From Deinandra increscens subsp. villosa (taxonomy: Eukaryota; Streptophyta; Magnoliopsida; Asterales; Asteraceae): a stretch of 64,000 nt of DNA. Every line of letters starts with the position of its first letter. Within the stretch, counting starts at the first letter, position 1. Of the stretch, positions 45,608-58,493 are shown in pieces. A program made the translations under genes and the position numbers. The notes beneath the pieces are model-generated. The model saw nothing but the letters and a program-made list of their open reading frames with translations. It ran no database searches and had not been told where the DNA came from. The DNA is taken from the NCBI GenBank assembly GCA_039602395.1, contig JBCNJP010000027.1, positions 31,478,551-31,542,550 on the forward strand, read 5' to 3'.

Positions 45608-47262
45608 CGTATCATAGGAAGTGGCCAATTCTATGGTTTGATTGTTTCATTTCTAGATCTTAGGGTTCTTGGCTGATATTTGATCTAGGGTTAGGTTTGA
45701 GAAAACTTAAATCATTGATGATGAATGCATGATAATCTTGTATGCCTGATTTATGTGACTGTTGTCAAAGACTAAGTGTGGGGATGGCCCTCAATTTTGT
45801 GATTCTCACACTAGACCGTCTTACACTATCGCGGTCTGTATCGGGCCATCCCATCTAAACTGCTAAATTTTGATTTCACATAAGTCTGTTACTTTGCATG
45901 CTATAATTACTTATGAACTTGATGCTCTGATCCTTCTTCTAGCCATGTATCTACAGGAACAAATTTAGGTTGAACTTCATGAAATGAAATATCCTTGCTG
46001 AAGCATACGCGCAGGATGCTAAACGAAGCCAGTGTTATCACACTTATCATCACGCGCTAACTTCAAGTCCCCAGGGGAGTCCCGTTCCATACCTACTTCT
46101 TGTATTTACATGTTTAGTTTATGTTGTTTCTAAATGTACATTAGGGACAATGTAGAGTTTTAAGTGAGGGGATGGTAATGTCGGGAACAAATTACAAATT
46201 ATCTATATCTACCCCCTGAAAAAGTACAAAAAGTTAATAAAGATGAAGAAACTCCGAAATTTTTAAATTTTTTAAATCTCAACTTGCACAAAAGTACACC
46301 TTTTTGACGTAATTCATAGATTCGTTTTTAGAACGTGCTTGCATTGTCGTGTCTATAAAGAGCAGGAAAAGTTTACCTAACAAGTATTTTTATAAAAACA
46401 CATGATCAGGAGTATTTAATTAAGTCTAGCAAGCCTAATACACCCATTTGCCCTATTTCCCTTGTGAGTTTGTCTTAGACTAGTAATCCCTTCTAGATAG
46501 CACAGAGTGATAAAAAAAATGAATAGAAGGAGATGAAAAAAACATATGAATGAGGGAATGTCGTGTGTCTAATACAAGATTCTAGGTTTATGTTGAGACC
46601 ATGTTTTTGCCTTGAGTTTGTTATGGATCTTTTTCGGGTCGTCAATTGCCCAAAGATGTTGGACTTTCTGCATAACTCCAACATGTTTATCCTATTACCC
46701 AAAAAGAAAAAAAAAGGAAAAGATGAAAAAAAAGAAGAAAAAAAATATATGTATGAAAATAAATCAAAATGACTATTGTGACATGGCTGTACGTATACGC
46801 CAAGATATACGTTAGGGTTGCGGCTCATACACCCGTATCTTTGAGCAACTTTTGAATTTCTCTCCCCATTCTTTGGCCAGATCCCATAACAGACTTGGTA
46901 GCATGATCGATATATAAACCCAAGAATACGCTTAGACATACTTGACTTTGAGCGTTCACCTGAAAAATAACCCTGAGAGTCGAGTGACATGGTAAGTGGA
47001 GTGAGATGAGTGATGCATAATGCTAGGGCTTGCTAGAAAACTTGGTTGATACTTCTTGGGATTTTAAATAACTTATAACTTGTTGGGTTGTCAATCTTAG
47101 TACTGTGGTAAATTCTTATAGACTTGGTAGTTCAATGCAGTATATATCTATGTGTTAAATTGTTGTTGTAGTGCATGAGAAAAATATATGTTCAGAAATT
47201 ATTGAACTCTGTTTTTGAATAGGGATTGCTCAGGGACGAGCAATGTCTAATTGTGGGATATT

Positions 47263-49025
47263 TGATGTATCCCAAAGTATACATCTTTTTAGTCAATAAT
47301 TCTCGATATTTTATACATTTTTATATATGTTTTTGAATGATAATGAGGGTTAGATACTTAAACTATGTTATATTGTGTTTCTAGAAGCCTTGATGGAGAT
47401 TTGGAAGAAAACGGTGAAAAACTGAGAAGATACGAAGAATCGGGCGAAAACCGGAACGTTCAGCTTAGAGATTGAGAATGTGATCCCTTATTTTCCAGCC
47501 TCATTATGATGTGAAACCTACTTGAGATGATAGAGCATGGAAAATGATGAACGTAGGCGAAAACAGGGGTCAATTCCGAGTTGTAACGAAGAAGTTATGA
47601 ACGTTTCAAGGTTATTGCTGAAAAAGTCAAACATGCCCTGTAACGGCCCGTGACCACGTAACGGCCCGTGACGGCCCTAATCGAGGAAAAACTCTAATTT
47701 CGGGCCTATAAATACAACGTGATGTTTAGGAACGACTAGAGACGGCTGGGGTCGGTCATTCCGCCCCCAGAAACGACCTGTTATAGCTGTAGAACACAGG
47801 GGGAAGAGCTTGGGAGCATTCGAGAAGGCTATGAAGCAAGGAATCAACATCCAATCGATGCTACTACGCATCGATAGTTCGGTTTGCGATTGTTTACATT
47901 CATTTTCTATTTTTCCAGTCATGTTCACTTCGATCTGGATCTTGTTTACATTTTAGTATGATAGGCTAGGGTTGTATGTCATCTAGGTTTGGATGACTTT
48001 TGACTGATTTGACTCTTATGGTTTGATGATTGCGTATTCACATAATAATTTAAGCAAAGTTCTAATGTTTCTTGCATGTGATTGACATTTGTTATGTATG
48101 ATTATGATGAATCCGTTGATTGATAGCTTAGGACTTGATGATATGGGAGTGCACGTCCATGTTTAGGGTTTTAGGTTATTCACTTTAAGTCACCTGTTTA
48201 GCGAATTATGATTGAGTCTAGTTCTTTAGCAATGCTAGGTTGATTCGGATGATTCGGTAGCATAGGTAACTTGTTAACATGATCGTCTGATTGGTTGTGT
48301 GTATGCTTTATCCTCCTAGTCTTGGATATAGGGTTTAGCATTCATAGAGGTAATTTGCAGTCCTAGGTCATGTGTTTGGATGTTAGTCTTGCCCTCTTGG
48401 TTAGTCAGAATAGGATTGGTCTCTGATCCTAGGTCTTAGGTCAAGTTCCTGTTGCCTTTAGTGAGGCAATAGGATGAGTGGGTACTTTATCATGGTTGTT
48501 GGAGCTTTATAGGTTGTTGACTCGTGCCTATCTTAGCGAGTAGAACATGACCACTTTCCTAGACTTAGGTACTTTAGCGGGTCCTATGTCCATTAGAACA
48601 GTTAGCATAGCAAATCATTCCATAGGGTTAATGAAGTTAAGATGATTCGAATCCTAGACGACGCCTTTCTTTTATTAATAAGTTATCTTCATAGCTACCC
48701 TTAGATATTTAGGTTGATATTCTATATTTCAATAATCATTTGATAAGTTCTATTATAGTATAGTTAGTTAAGCTAGTTTAGGTGACAACTAGGCTAGTTA
48801 GTTTGAGTTAGGGTAGTTAGGCCAGGAATAGGCTAGGTGGAGTAGGAGATTGTATCCATGTGGATCGACCCCTATACTTACCATTAGGACAATACTACAT
48901 TAGCGATAGGTACACTTACCTGTATGCGTTTGTTTAAGTCCTTTAGGTAGCATTAGGGTTTATAAATATAAAACTATTTTGTGTGCTAAAAGTCCCTATT
49001 ATTTATATACTACCCAAGCACATCA
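47263..49025 (+). repeat. 3' LTR of the 42123-49025 element
   Basis: Starts TGATGTATCCCAAAG; its first ~209 bp match 42123-42331 with a few substitutions. A doubled CGTAACGGCCCGTGA phrase near 47640-47675 precedes a TATA-like box. It ends CACATCA at 49025 beside the target duplication. Confidence 0.8.
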
Positions 49026-49220
49026 ATTCGCCAATCTCACTTAACACAAGTTGAAAATCTGATTTGGTTTTTGATCTTAACTTGATCCTTTATTTCGGTA
49101 TTGCGATAGTTGACGTGTGTTTATCGCGCCTTCTTTCCAATATTACCGAGGGTTTGATAGCTTTGACGAGGGTCGGTCCACTTTATCAAATTAGTTGAAT
49201 ATTACTTGTTCTTTGCTTCA

Positions 49221-50726
49221 TATAGCATGACATGTGGTGGCGTAGGTGTCTCGTTTCCTTCCTTTAAAGAAAAGTCATATGATCTGGCATATTTGACTAG
49301 GAGCTAATTCTACAGATTTTTGCAACCTTGTGAAACCAACCATAATTGAATTCATTTTTCATGAAAGTAGTCCAAACCTAAGTGATATCAATTGTGATTG
49401 ATAGGATTTCTTATATATTTATTTCTTGCTTTTCTAGTTATTAAAACTAAAACACCACTTTATTATTTGGCTAGAATCTAGCGACGAATGAGTATTGGTA
49501 CCTCACGACTTGTGGACGATATCTGGTTTCTTACCAACAATATACTATTATATGATAGGTGCAGTTGCTTATTGTGTAGTTAGTTTTAGTAGGATATCAA
49601 TTTTATAATTAAAAGACTTAAAAGTGTGAAAAAACCAACTACATTTCACTTGTAGGACCGTTGATTACTCAGAGAAATAATCAAAACAAGAACTCTTTAC
49701 TTGAAGATCACAACCATGCGGAATAAAGTTGTATCATACTTGTTTTTACTTAAGCTTTGTGTTTCTTATACTTGTAGTTTGATTGTATTGATTGCATAAA
49801 CTAGTGAACACAAGATAATAAATTTCTCGGTACTATTTGCATTAACTCAAGTTCAAACTGTTACAAGTGTAAGCACTAAATCTGGTACTTGTGAATGAAC
49901 TAGCTAACAACTATAAATAGTACTAAGGAGATCAACTACAGCCGTTGATCTCATACGGGCTAATCTAACCGTACATGAAAGTCAAACAATAAACTTACTA
50001 AAAGAACATTAGTAAACATACAAAAGAGGAAATGTGCAAAATGCATTTATCTATAAGTAGGAGACGGCTAGGATGTGACTTTGGAAGAATAGAAGTTGTT
50101 GCAGGTCTGAATTCTGCAAAAGTAATATTCCTGTACTTTTCCGGTTGAACTCTTTATACTGTTGGATAAAAGAGTTCACCCGGAAATGTTTGACTTCCGG
50201 TTGACAAAACTTCCGCTTGAGCGTTCTTCCGCTTGAACATATCTTCAACCGGAAATCTTCGTCTTCATCCGGTTGACTCAGAAAATCATTTCCTTACATA
50301 TAGCATGACATGTGGTGGCGTAGGTGTCTCGTTTCCTTCCTTTAAAGAAAAGTCATATGATCTGGCATATTTGACTAGGAGCTAATTCTACAGATTTTTG
50401 CAACCTTGTGAAACCAACCATAATTGAATTCATTTTTCATGAAAGTAGTCCAAACCTAAGTGATATCAATTGTGATTGATATGATTTCTTATATATTTAT
50501 TTCTTGCTTTTCTAGTTATTAAAACTAAAACACCACTTTATTATTTGGCTAGAATCTAGCGACGAATGAGTATTGGTACCTCACGACTTGTGGACGATAT
50601 TTGGTTTCTTACCAACAATATACTATTATATGATAGGTGCAGTTGCTTATTGTGTAGTTAGTTTTAGTAGGATATCAATTTTATAATTAAAAGACTTAAA
50701 AGTGTGAAAAAACCAACTACATTTCA
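49221..50726. repeat. 428-bp direct repeats around a solo-LTR-like segment
   Basis: 49221-49648 and 50299-50726 are equal in length and differ at only about two visible positions. Between them, 49651-50298 starts TGTAGGACCG and ends TTTCCTTACA, TG...CA ends with matching inverted TGTA(G)GGA tips, as in a copia-type LTR on the minus strand. It contains a TATAAATAG box and repeated CCGGTTGA words. No 5-bp target duplication is visible. Either a local duplication included the LTR junction, or two alleles were joined in the assembly. Confidence 0.75.
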
Positions 50727-51677
50727 TATATACAACATTCATCATCAAGACATAATTAAACCGCCTAACAATATGAGATTTTTAAAAGATTCTCACCAAG
50801 CACTCCCAAATGCAAACACCAACAAAACACCACTCAAACAAATAAAAAAAGAAACCATAAATCAAAACATATCCAAGAGGGTGATTAGAAATGGTGGCTA
50901 AACTTGTGTAAAACGTTGGCCAAAAGAGTTGGAGAAACGTCCTAAGAAACATTTGACTCGGAGCTGACAAAAGAGACAACATGACTGTAGTTAGACATCC
51001 CAATGCCCATGACTAATAAATGGTGTACCATGGTCATGTGTCAAGAGTGTGGTGGCAGAGCATGATCGCAAGAAAAGCAATCACGATTGTGGTCTAGCCA
51101 CCGACAAAGAATCTGGAGTTTCTCCAAAAATATGTTTTTCAAACTTTTTAGACTAATAAACATGGGATAACTAATAATTGAAGTCCTAAACTCATTCCAA
51201 CCAGAAAATTCAAAATTTCCAGCCAAATTTATCAGCTTAAAAATTAAAATAAACAAAAGAAAACCAAAACCTTGGGTTGCCCCCGAAAGTACCATGTTTA
51301 TTAATGAGTCCCTGGCTAGACTAGAAGTGAATGTTTCCACCAAATTTTAAATTACCTGGCCTAAACCTCATGAGACTAGTGTAGTGAAGCAGACAGTCTT
51401 CCTAAAAATATGTTATTTTGTAATGCTCGGTAGGAACATGACACAACCTTGAGGTTGAGCAGGTGGTGTAGTAGCGTGCCCTTTCCTGTGATTTTGTAGA
51501 CGAATCAAAACACATAATTAATCACGGATCGAATCTCATCATGATGTTTGGTTCGGGCCTGTGACATTCATCAAATATTTATACTTGTACCCGGATCCAT
51601 TCCGGTATTCTATGTAATTCTATCTATTAATCAATTAATTAAAATTTTGGAAATTCTATGTCTTTGTCTTTCTTTTC

Positions 51678-51679
<2 letters not shown>
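50727..51679. other. no gene recognised
   Basis: Probably old retroelement DNA. A 100-codon minus-strand frame at 51343-51041 has no recognisable domain. Confidence 0.4.
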
Positions 51680-51724
<45 letters not shown>

Positions 51725-51727
<3 letters not shown>

Positions 51728-52502
51728 AAAAGGATCATTGGAAAACCCTTTTATTATTGGAAAACCTGGAAAAACCCCTTTCCACCAATCACATCATTTC
51801 ATTTAATTTTGTATTTTTCTTTTAATGAAAGGGTATTAAAGTATTTTTAACCATTCTAATTTAGTAAAGTATTTTGAAATTTAATACCAACTAACTAATT
51901 TCAAGATTTGTAAGGATTATATAATTTACTTCCAGAAAATTTCTTGAAATCGCTAACCCTAATCCAATTTCTTTTCACGTCCGTTCATCCACGTTCTTTT
52001 CTTTTCACGTCTATTCATCACAATTATTTCGCATAACTTAAGTACAATTACAATACTGTAACATAATTTTCTATTTCATAACTGATAATATGATAATAGT
52101 TACAATGTTACAATACTGTAACATGTTTTTATTGTTCCATAACTGATAATATGTTGATACTTACAATACGTATAATACTGTAACTTTTTTTCTGTTTCAT
52201 ATTTTTCTATTTTAATAACTTCAGTACAGTTACATGACTGTAACATATTTAACAATTAAACATTAGAATGTTTAATTTGATTACACATATGTAATCTTCA
52301 ATTTTTTCTTGAAAAATATACATGAAATTACTGTTACACGAATGTATATTACACAGTTGTAACAAAATTGTATACGTTGATTAGTTATTGTTACAACTGT
52401 GTAACTATCGTTACTTTTGTGATGAACTGATGATTAACGATTTTTTTTCTTTTATTATTTTTGGTTTGTCTTTCTTTTCTAATATTGATCTCAAATTTGA
52501 AA

Positions 52503-52543
<41 letters not shown>

Positions 52544-52741
52544 GATTTTAGGAAATAGGAGATTGGAGAGAGAAATTAATTAAAACATTTATTAATAAAA
52601 ATGTTATTTGTCTATTATGTCCTTCATTAAACCCTCAAATTTACCATCTTGCCCTTATTTGATCTCAACCATTAATTTTAAATCAATGGTTAGAAAGTGG
52701 TTTTCCAGGTTTTCCAAAAATTATTGGTTTTCCATAGATCT

Positions 52742-52748
<7 letters not shown>
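51725..52748. mobile_element. element inserted in a (TA)n microsatellite (Micron-like)
   Basis: About 1.02 kb with inverted ends: left AGGAAAAGGATCATTGGAAAACC then ATTATTGGAAAACCTGGAAAA; right, inverted, TAGAGATCTATGGAAAACC then TTTTGGAAAACCTGGAAAA. It is flanked on both sides by long (TA)n, 51680-51724 and 52749-52804. Inside are several ACTGTAACAT repeats and (GA)n at 52509-52540. Elements that sit specifically in (TA)n runs are known in plants. No transposase is encoded. Confidence 0.72.
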
Positions 52749-52804
<56 letters not shown>

Positions 52805-52808
<4 letters not shown>

Positions 52809-53284
52809 ATCATACATGTCATTTTAAAGTCTTATACATGCTATACCTATATTTGATACTAGTTGCATTCACTGGTTTGGTTAATTATTAAATCAATTGT
52901 GGTTAATCAAAGTCTAGGGGGAAACTGTAACATCCATGACTTTTGGTGTTCTGTTGATTTTGTATCTTTACTCGCGACAACTTATGCCCTAAAGTCTACA
53001 TAAACTTAATGAATATCCATATGACTTGATCGTGGTGATTAGAAGCCTAAATTAATAATATCATATATTTTTTTATATTTTTATAAAATTCCTAAAGTTG
53101 TATATTTAATGTTTTTTTATATATAAACCTTTCATTTTTTTTAAAGATTCCCCAATTAAATTTGTGTAACACCCGTATACAATTTGATGCCAAACATAAA
53201 CATTTATAATGTTAAAAATCGGTCCCAGAAATTTTTGTACAAAATACATAGTTTGACAACCATAAAACCCAACATTGAGGGTTA
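52805..53284. other. no gene recognised
   Basis: AT-rich DNA between the (TA)n element and the copia-type element. Phrases such as TGTAACATCC and TGTAACACCC may be LTR remnants. Confidence 0.4.
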
Positions 53285-54360
53285 CATCTTGAAATTGCTT
53301 GAGCGTATGAATCTTCTACTTAGTCGATGTGAAATCAATGTAAAACGAGTTGAAACACAAAGAGTAAATACAAACAGGCTTTGTATTAACCACAGAGAAT
53401 CACAGAGTACACTTAGAGAATGTATGACACGAAAAGCTTCCAATTCTATACAAGACAAACCTATTTATAGGCTGAAACCACGACTGGCCGAACCTCAGGT
53501 TCGGCCAAGCCTCGGCGGCTCCGAACCTGGAGTTCGGCCAAGGTTCGGCCATACCTAAACTTGCACGATCCGTCTTGTTCTCGATACTTCACATGACGAC
53601 CAGGAACCATGTATCAACAAACTCCCCCTCGGCATGTGCAGTATTATCTCCTTTTAATAAAACTTGTATCTTGTATCTTCAATCAAACTCCTCCTCGATC
53701 TAGACGATGAGTTCAATCTTGAATACTTGATATTGCAACATGTGTAGTCTCTTTATCAACAAACTTCAGAAGACTTGAAGTTGTGATGTTCTCTTTCCAC
53801 TTAGAAACCTGCCAACATAAATAATCTTGGTGCAAAACGTCTCTTCGAGACTCCAAGATATATTGATTTTGAAAATGATTTCGTATTTCGTGTTGATCAA
53901 TCGAAAACAAATCAGAAACAAAATCTTTTTGGCTTTTAGAAATTTTATATCAAAACACACCTAAAATCTTTTTAGTATTTTCTGATAAGAAAAATAAATG
54001 CAGTACAAAATCAGACACTATTTTTGTCTTTTGTGAGAAAGATCACAACTTGGGATCATATTGGTCATAACATGCTGAACTACATTTCAATTTCAATTAT
54101 TGAAGCACATAAGCCATGCCGATTGCAGATATAATTTGTCCAAATTTAAACTCCGGCACAATCATACTCATAACATCTGGATATGTTAAGGTATTTATTA
54201 GATTTGCATTGACCAGTGTACCCCACACTATCAGACATACTCAGATATGCTTTGCTTATCACATTTTGTGATTTCACTTGTGATATTTATCACATAATGA
54301 TTGTAACCATGATATAGTCAACTGTGTTCCATGCAAAAAGAAATAAGAACGTTAAATCGT

Positions 54361-54606
54361 CTACCTTAAGGTCGATCTTTCGATACGCAGATAAGGCCTC
54401 GGATTTAACAAAATAAGAAAATAAAACAAGTTGAAATTGTATAACTCAACAACAATCAGGTCGGTACTCCCGTACACGCAGAGAAAGTCCGATGAGTTAT
54501 ACGAAACACCAAAGAAAATAAAGCAGAACGTCAAACGAACAACAATCAGGTCGGTCTTTCGACACGCAGAGAAAGTCCGATCGTTTGACAAAATAAAGAA
54601 AATCAA
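54361..54606. repeat. three-copy ~85-95-bp tandem repeat in the retroelement
   Basis: A unit around GGTCG(G/A)TC...CGACACGCAGA(G/T)AAAGTCCGAT occurs three times (near 54370, 54460, 54550), the last two with AACAATCAGGTCGGT. It lies in the non-coding 3' part of the element and creates false frames on both strands. Confidence 0.7.
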
Positions 54607-55237
54607 ACAAGTTTAAATCTTTGCAAAATGAACACATGTATACACAGTGACTTCTCATTTTATTCTTCACATATCTTTTACTTGATATATCATGAGATAT
54701 GCATCAAGATGTTGTCCACTAGGTCAAGCATCAGATTTAATGTGTATATCACATTCTGTATACTTTCTGATTTAATGCCGAGCCTACCTTACACATCGAT
54801 CAAATGGTCTTATGGCTTTTTCACTTACTTTATCCATGAGTCAGACGATGTCAGCCAATGTACCATCATTTCCCAATCATGTCGGATACAATTTCTCATT
54901 TTTCAATGTTTTTGTCTTTTTGCAATTTTAATGTTTTTGTCTTTTTCAAATTTCTCCCCCTAAAAATGATAACTCTATTTATAGATTTTCATTTTTACAA
55001 TTTGAAAAACCACACACTATTTTTGTATTTTTGCAAAAACAAACTCCCCCTCAGAATGAGACGGAGTGAAAAACCAAGAAAAATTGATCAACCAACACGA
55101 ACACTTGCAGGTTAAGTCTTTTGGAAAACACAATGAAATTTTGAAAATCAGATTAATTAGAACAGATATTTCACAAACAGCAATTTTCCAATCACTGAAA
55201 GGTCTTCTTGAAACACCTGTTGACACCAAATAAATCA

Positions 55238-56956
55238 TTAGTCGCTCTGGGATCGACCCGATGTAACATCGTCGGGTCGCCCGGTGTCTTCCACAAAGTC
55301 ATTGTTGGCCTTGGAAACAACTTTTGGTTTCCAAATTTGTAAAAGTTTAAATTTTTGATCAGAACCTGAATCAGATTCAACCGACGTACTTGGGTTAGAC
55401 CAAGACGATTTACGATTAGATTTTATCTTTGAGGACCATGGTTCATCAAAAATTTGACCTTTGTTATCCACATATTTGGCAGTTTTGTGAATATATGCAG
55501 TCGTCGGACAATCAGCAGCAAGATGTCCAGGTTGACGACATACATAACAAAGTCTTTCTCGAAAATTGTTTGAAAATGATTTTGATTTTGAAAAACCAGA
55601 TGAATGCTCAGAATCAAAATTATCAAAGAAATCATCAGAGGAATCATACCTAGGAGATGGACTCCTTGAAGATGACGATCTTCCAGAATAAGAAGTGAAT
55701 TCCTTCTGAGATGGTGATTTCTGTGCAGTCTTTGCTTTAGGAGCCTTGGCAACTTTCACCGGTTTCTTTGTTTGAATCAATTCTTCCTTCACAACAAACC
55801 CCAGACCTTTGTGTTTGGAGCCTGAAACCTTTGAAGTACTTGAAGAAGAACCCGAAGCTTCTCTCGCCTTAGCTTCACTAGTAAATTTGGCTTTAATATC
55901 CTTCAGCCTGTTCTTCTCAACCAAAACTTTTTCTTCTTCAGTTGCAGATGAAGAACTTGACACAACCTTATCAAATATCTTCTCATTCTCCAACAAAACA
56001 GACTTTGAAGCAAATTTTGGAGCTTCACCCAACGGCTTTTCTTCCTTTTTGGATTTAGATTTGTTCTTCTTGGGTGGAATAGCAAACTTGGAATAATCAT
56101 GCAATTCATCTCTGGGATCAATCGGAGCAGCAGTAACTTCAGTTAAATCCACTGGTTGAGGAACCAAGCGAACATCAGTTTTCTGAGAATTATCTGAACT
56201 CTCATCCTGCTTATATAAGAAATTTAGCATTGTGGGTGATAAATTGCAATTCTTCACTTGCCGCTTTAACTCCAAAATCTCTAATTTTAAATCATTGATC
56301 TGTTGTTGAGCATCAAACACTTCTTTCTGTGACTTGATGAACTTTGCATTGAGATCATCATATTCATAAGTTTGTTACTTTCGGATCTCACATTCAGCAA
56401 ATAACTCTTCAAGAACACTTTCTCTCTTTTTCTTGTAAATCTCAACATCTTTAGTTAAAACTTCATTTTTGTCACGATAGAAAGTATTCTCATCTTGAAG
56501 CATTGAAATCTTGTTTTGAAGCTTTTCTACAGTAACAGCAGTTGTAGCAATAAGAGCAGTAGCTTCTTCATACTTTTTCTGAACAGGATAACTTTTCTCA
56601 AACAGATTTTCAAAGTCTTGAGCTGCATCTAAAGCTTCAACCTTTGCTTTCTCACATTCTTCAGCCAATGTTGCTTTCTCTTTTAACACATCTTCATGAA
56701 CATGAACCAACTCATAATACTTCTTTTGAAAACCTTCCAATTCTTGCTTTAACACCACTATCTCTTCAGTAGATATTTGATGACTTTGTTCAAAACTAGC
56801 AATTTCCTGAAGAAATTTCTTACATTTAAGACATTCAGTCTCTTCAACCTTTGAATTCTCAGAGACTCTAGGTAATTCTTCTTGAACCAGAGATACACTT
56901 GAATAAGAATCGGAATCAGTTAAAATGCTATCATCATCAATATGACGAACAGTCAA
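55238..56956 (-). pseudogene. gag-like ORF with zinc knuckle, one in-frame stop
   Basis: Two open stretches, 56956-56375 and 56320-55238, lie in the same frame and are separated only by TAA at about 56377-56375. The next codons CAA, ACT, TAT, GAA, TAT, GAT continue sensible protein, so the break is a single C-to-T type change (CAA to TAA). The N-terminal part is a long Glu/Lys-rich coiled coil (SFEQSHQISTEEIVVLKQEL...). The C-terminal part has a Lys/Ser-rich linker and a CCHC zinc knuckle CYVCRQPGHLAADC, the nucleic-acid-binding motif of gag. No pol follows. ATG is at 56956; the frame is open slightly upstream. Confidence 0.8.
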
Positions 56957-57489
56957 AGCAATTGCAGGTTTAGAATTATTCCTTTTAGCTTCAGTATCTG
57001 CATTCCATGCAAACTCACTTGAATGTGAAAACGTATTGGTCCAATCATGATGAAGAAGAACAACGAGTTTTGAAAGTCAAAAACGTGAATTTGAACTAGA
57101 TAACTCGAAAAACACTGATTTCTGACTAGTAGAGCAAACCAAATGCTCTGATACCACTTGAAATTGCTTGAGCGTATGAATCTTCTACTTAGTCGATGTG
57201 AAATCAATGTAAAACGAGTTGAAACACAAAGAGTAAATACAAACAGGCTTTGTATTAACCACAGAGAATCACAGAGTACACTTAGAGAATGTATGACTCG
57301 AAAAGCTACTCAATTCTATACAAGACAAACCTATTTATAGGCTGAAACCACGACTGGCCGAACCTCAGGTTCGGCCAAGCCTCGGCGGCTCCGAACCTGG
57401 AGTTCGGCCAAGGTTCGGCCATACCTAAACTTGCACGATCCGTCTTGTTCTCGATACTTCACATGACGACCAGGAACCATGTATCAACA

Positions 57490-58493
57490 ACATTTACAAA
57501 ATATACCTTAGTGCTGTTTGACATACAAAAGTTGTTCGCTATGCTTCACATAGTTTCATTATACAAAAAGGGAATTCAGTTTGTAAATATTCATGTGAAC
57601 GATGACTTAGTACATAAGTTCCTTTCACAAAATACATGACGGGTCATTCACCCTTGATATGATCGGTTCTTCGTAGTCTTGATGAGCATCCCACTAGGCC
57701 TTCCCTTTACCTGTAATTCACCCACTTTCAATAGTGAGTTTCTATTGCATAACATGTATAAGTATCATTAACAATGAGAAATAACAAATAAAATCAGAAA
57801 AGGGTCCCCAGGCGTATCGCCTAGAATTACCTCCTTTTCAGGCGATACACTTAGACTATCATGCATATCGCCTACTAGAAGGTAGGCTCCAAGCAATACG
57901 CTTGGAGCCGACTTTCCAGGGATTTGGCCCAATTCGGCCAGTTCTATACTTAGCCAAATTTTGACATTTTTACCCTGTTTTGCACCAGATTTTCCAAACC
58001 AGTTTTCTACTATATTTCAAGTGTTTCAACACTCATAAATCACTTCTAAAACATATTTTTAGGCTCATAAACATACCTCGTTAGAATTCAAATCTTAATT
58101 TGCATTGACGGGATTCAACCGACCCGTTTGACCCATTAAGGGATTTCCTTGTGGCAACCGAAAGTTTACCATCAAGGACTTATCCACAACATATATTATG
58201 CAACTAAAATAAAAAAAATTGTAAGCCATTGGGGTGAATATAATTGTACGCACCCTCGCTTGGTTCTAAAATTCTATTCCACGTTTAGCTTCTTGCATTA
58301 CCATTTTTATTAAGTTTTTAAACACAAGTCAAACAATTACATTCTCATTATCCTATTTGTCACTGGATTACCCTTCCAAAGTAGTTACTATCCCAATGAC
58401 CCAATTTTTTCTCATTTGACCCGTTAAGACGGGTCCTTGCCTTTGGTATCATCCAATGCCTCATTTGACCACATCTAAGCCTTTAGGATCCAT
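57490..58493. repeat. ~1-kb duplicate, copy 1 (left of gap)
   Basis: Begins ACATTTACAAAATATACC directly after the LTR end and stops at GGATCCAT where the N run starts. About 1-1.5% different from 58994-59999 by eye. Contains GGCGATA/TATCGCC phrases. No gene recognised. Confidence 0.9.

Larger units (their letters stand above)
42123..49025 (+). mobile_element. LTR retrotransposon with internal deletion (Ty3/gypsy, Athila-like)
   Basis: The outer ends are TGATGTATCCC at 42123 and ...AGCACATCA at 49025, with a perfect 5-bp duplication ATTCG (42118-42122 and 49026-49030). The 3' LTR is 47263-49025 (1763 bp), preceded by a purine-rich TGTGGGATATT tract. At the left only about 209 bp of the 5' LTR remain (42123-42331); after that the sequence switches to internal DNA. 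So one deletion removed most of the 5' LTR, the primer-binding site and gag-pol. TATA-like CCTATAAATAC lies in the 3' LTR near 47704. Assignment to an Athila-like group rests on 'GGGACAATGTAGAGTTTTAAGTG' and 'GCTCAGGGACGAGCAATG'-type phrases and is tentative. Confidence 0.8.
53289..57489 (-). mobile_element. non-autonomous (gag-only) LTR retrotransposon, copia-like
   Basis: LTRs of about 330 bp, 53290-53619 and 57159-57489, differ at only a few positions. In element sense they start TGTTGATAC and end CAATTTCA. Next to the 5' LTR is TGGTATCAGAGC (57156-57145), the standard primer-binding site for initiator tRNA-Met, and next to the 3' LTR a purine tract CCGAGGGGGAGTT (53632-53620). Flanks ACATC and ACATT are a near-match target duplication. 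Inside is only a gag-like ORF; I see no protease, integrase or reverse transcriptase, so it needs helper enzymes. LTRs contain GTTCGGCC-type repeats (53480-53560 and the equivalent). Confidence 0.9.

Noticed and set aside
47677..47928. Minus-strand frame in the 3' LTR
   Set aside because: LTR sequence; no domain.
53184..53558. 124-codon frame in the left LTR and its partner at 57158-57340
   Set aside because: It lies in LTR sequence and repeats in the other LTR; not a gene.
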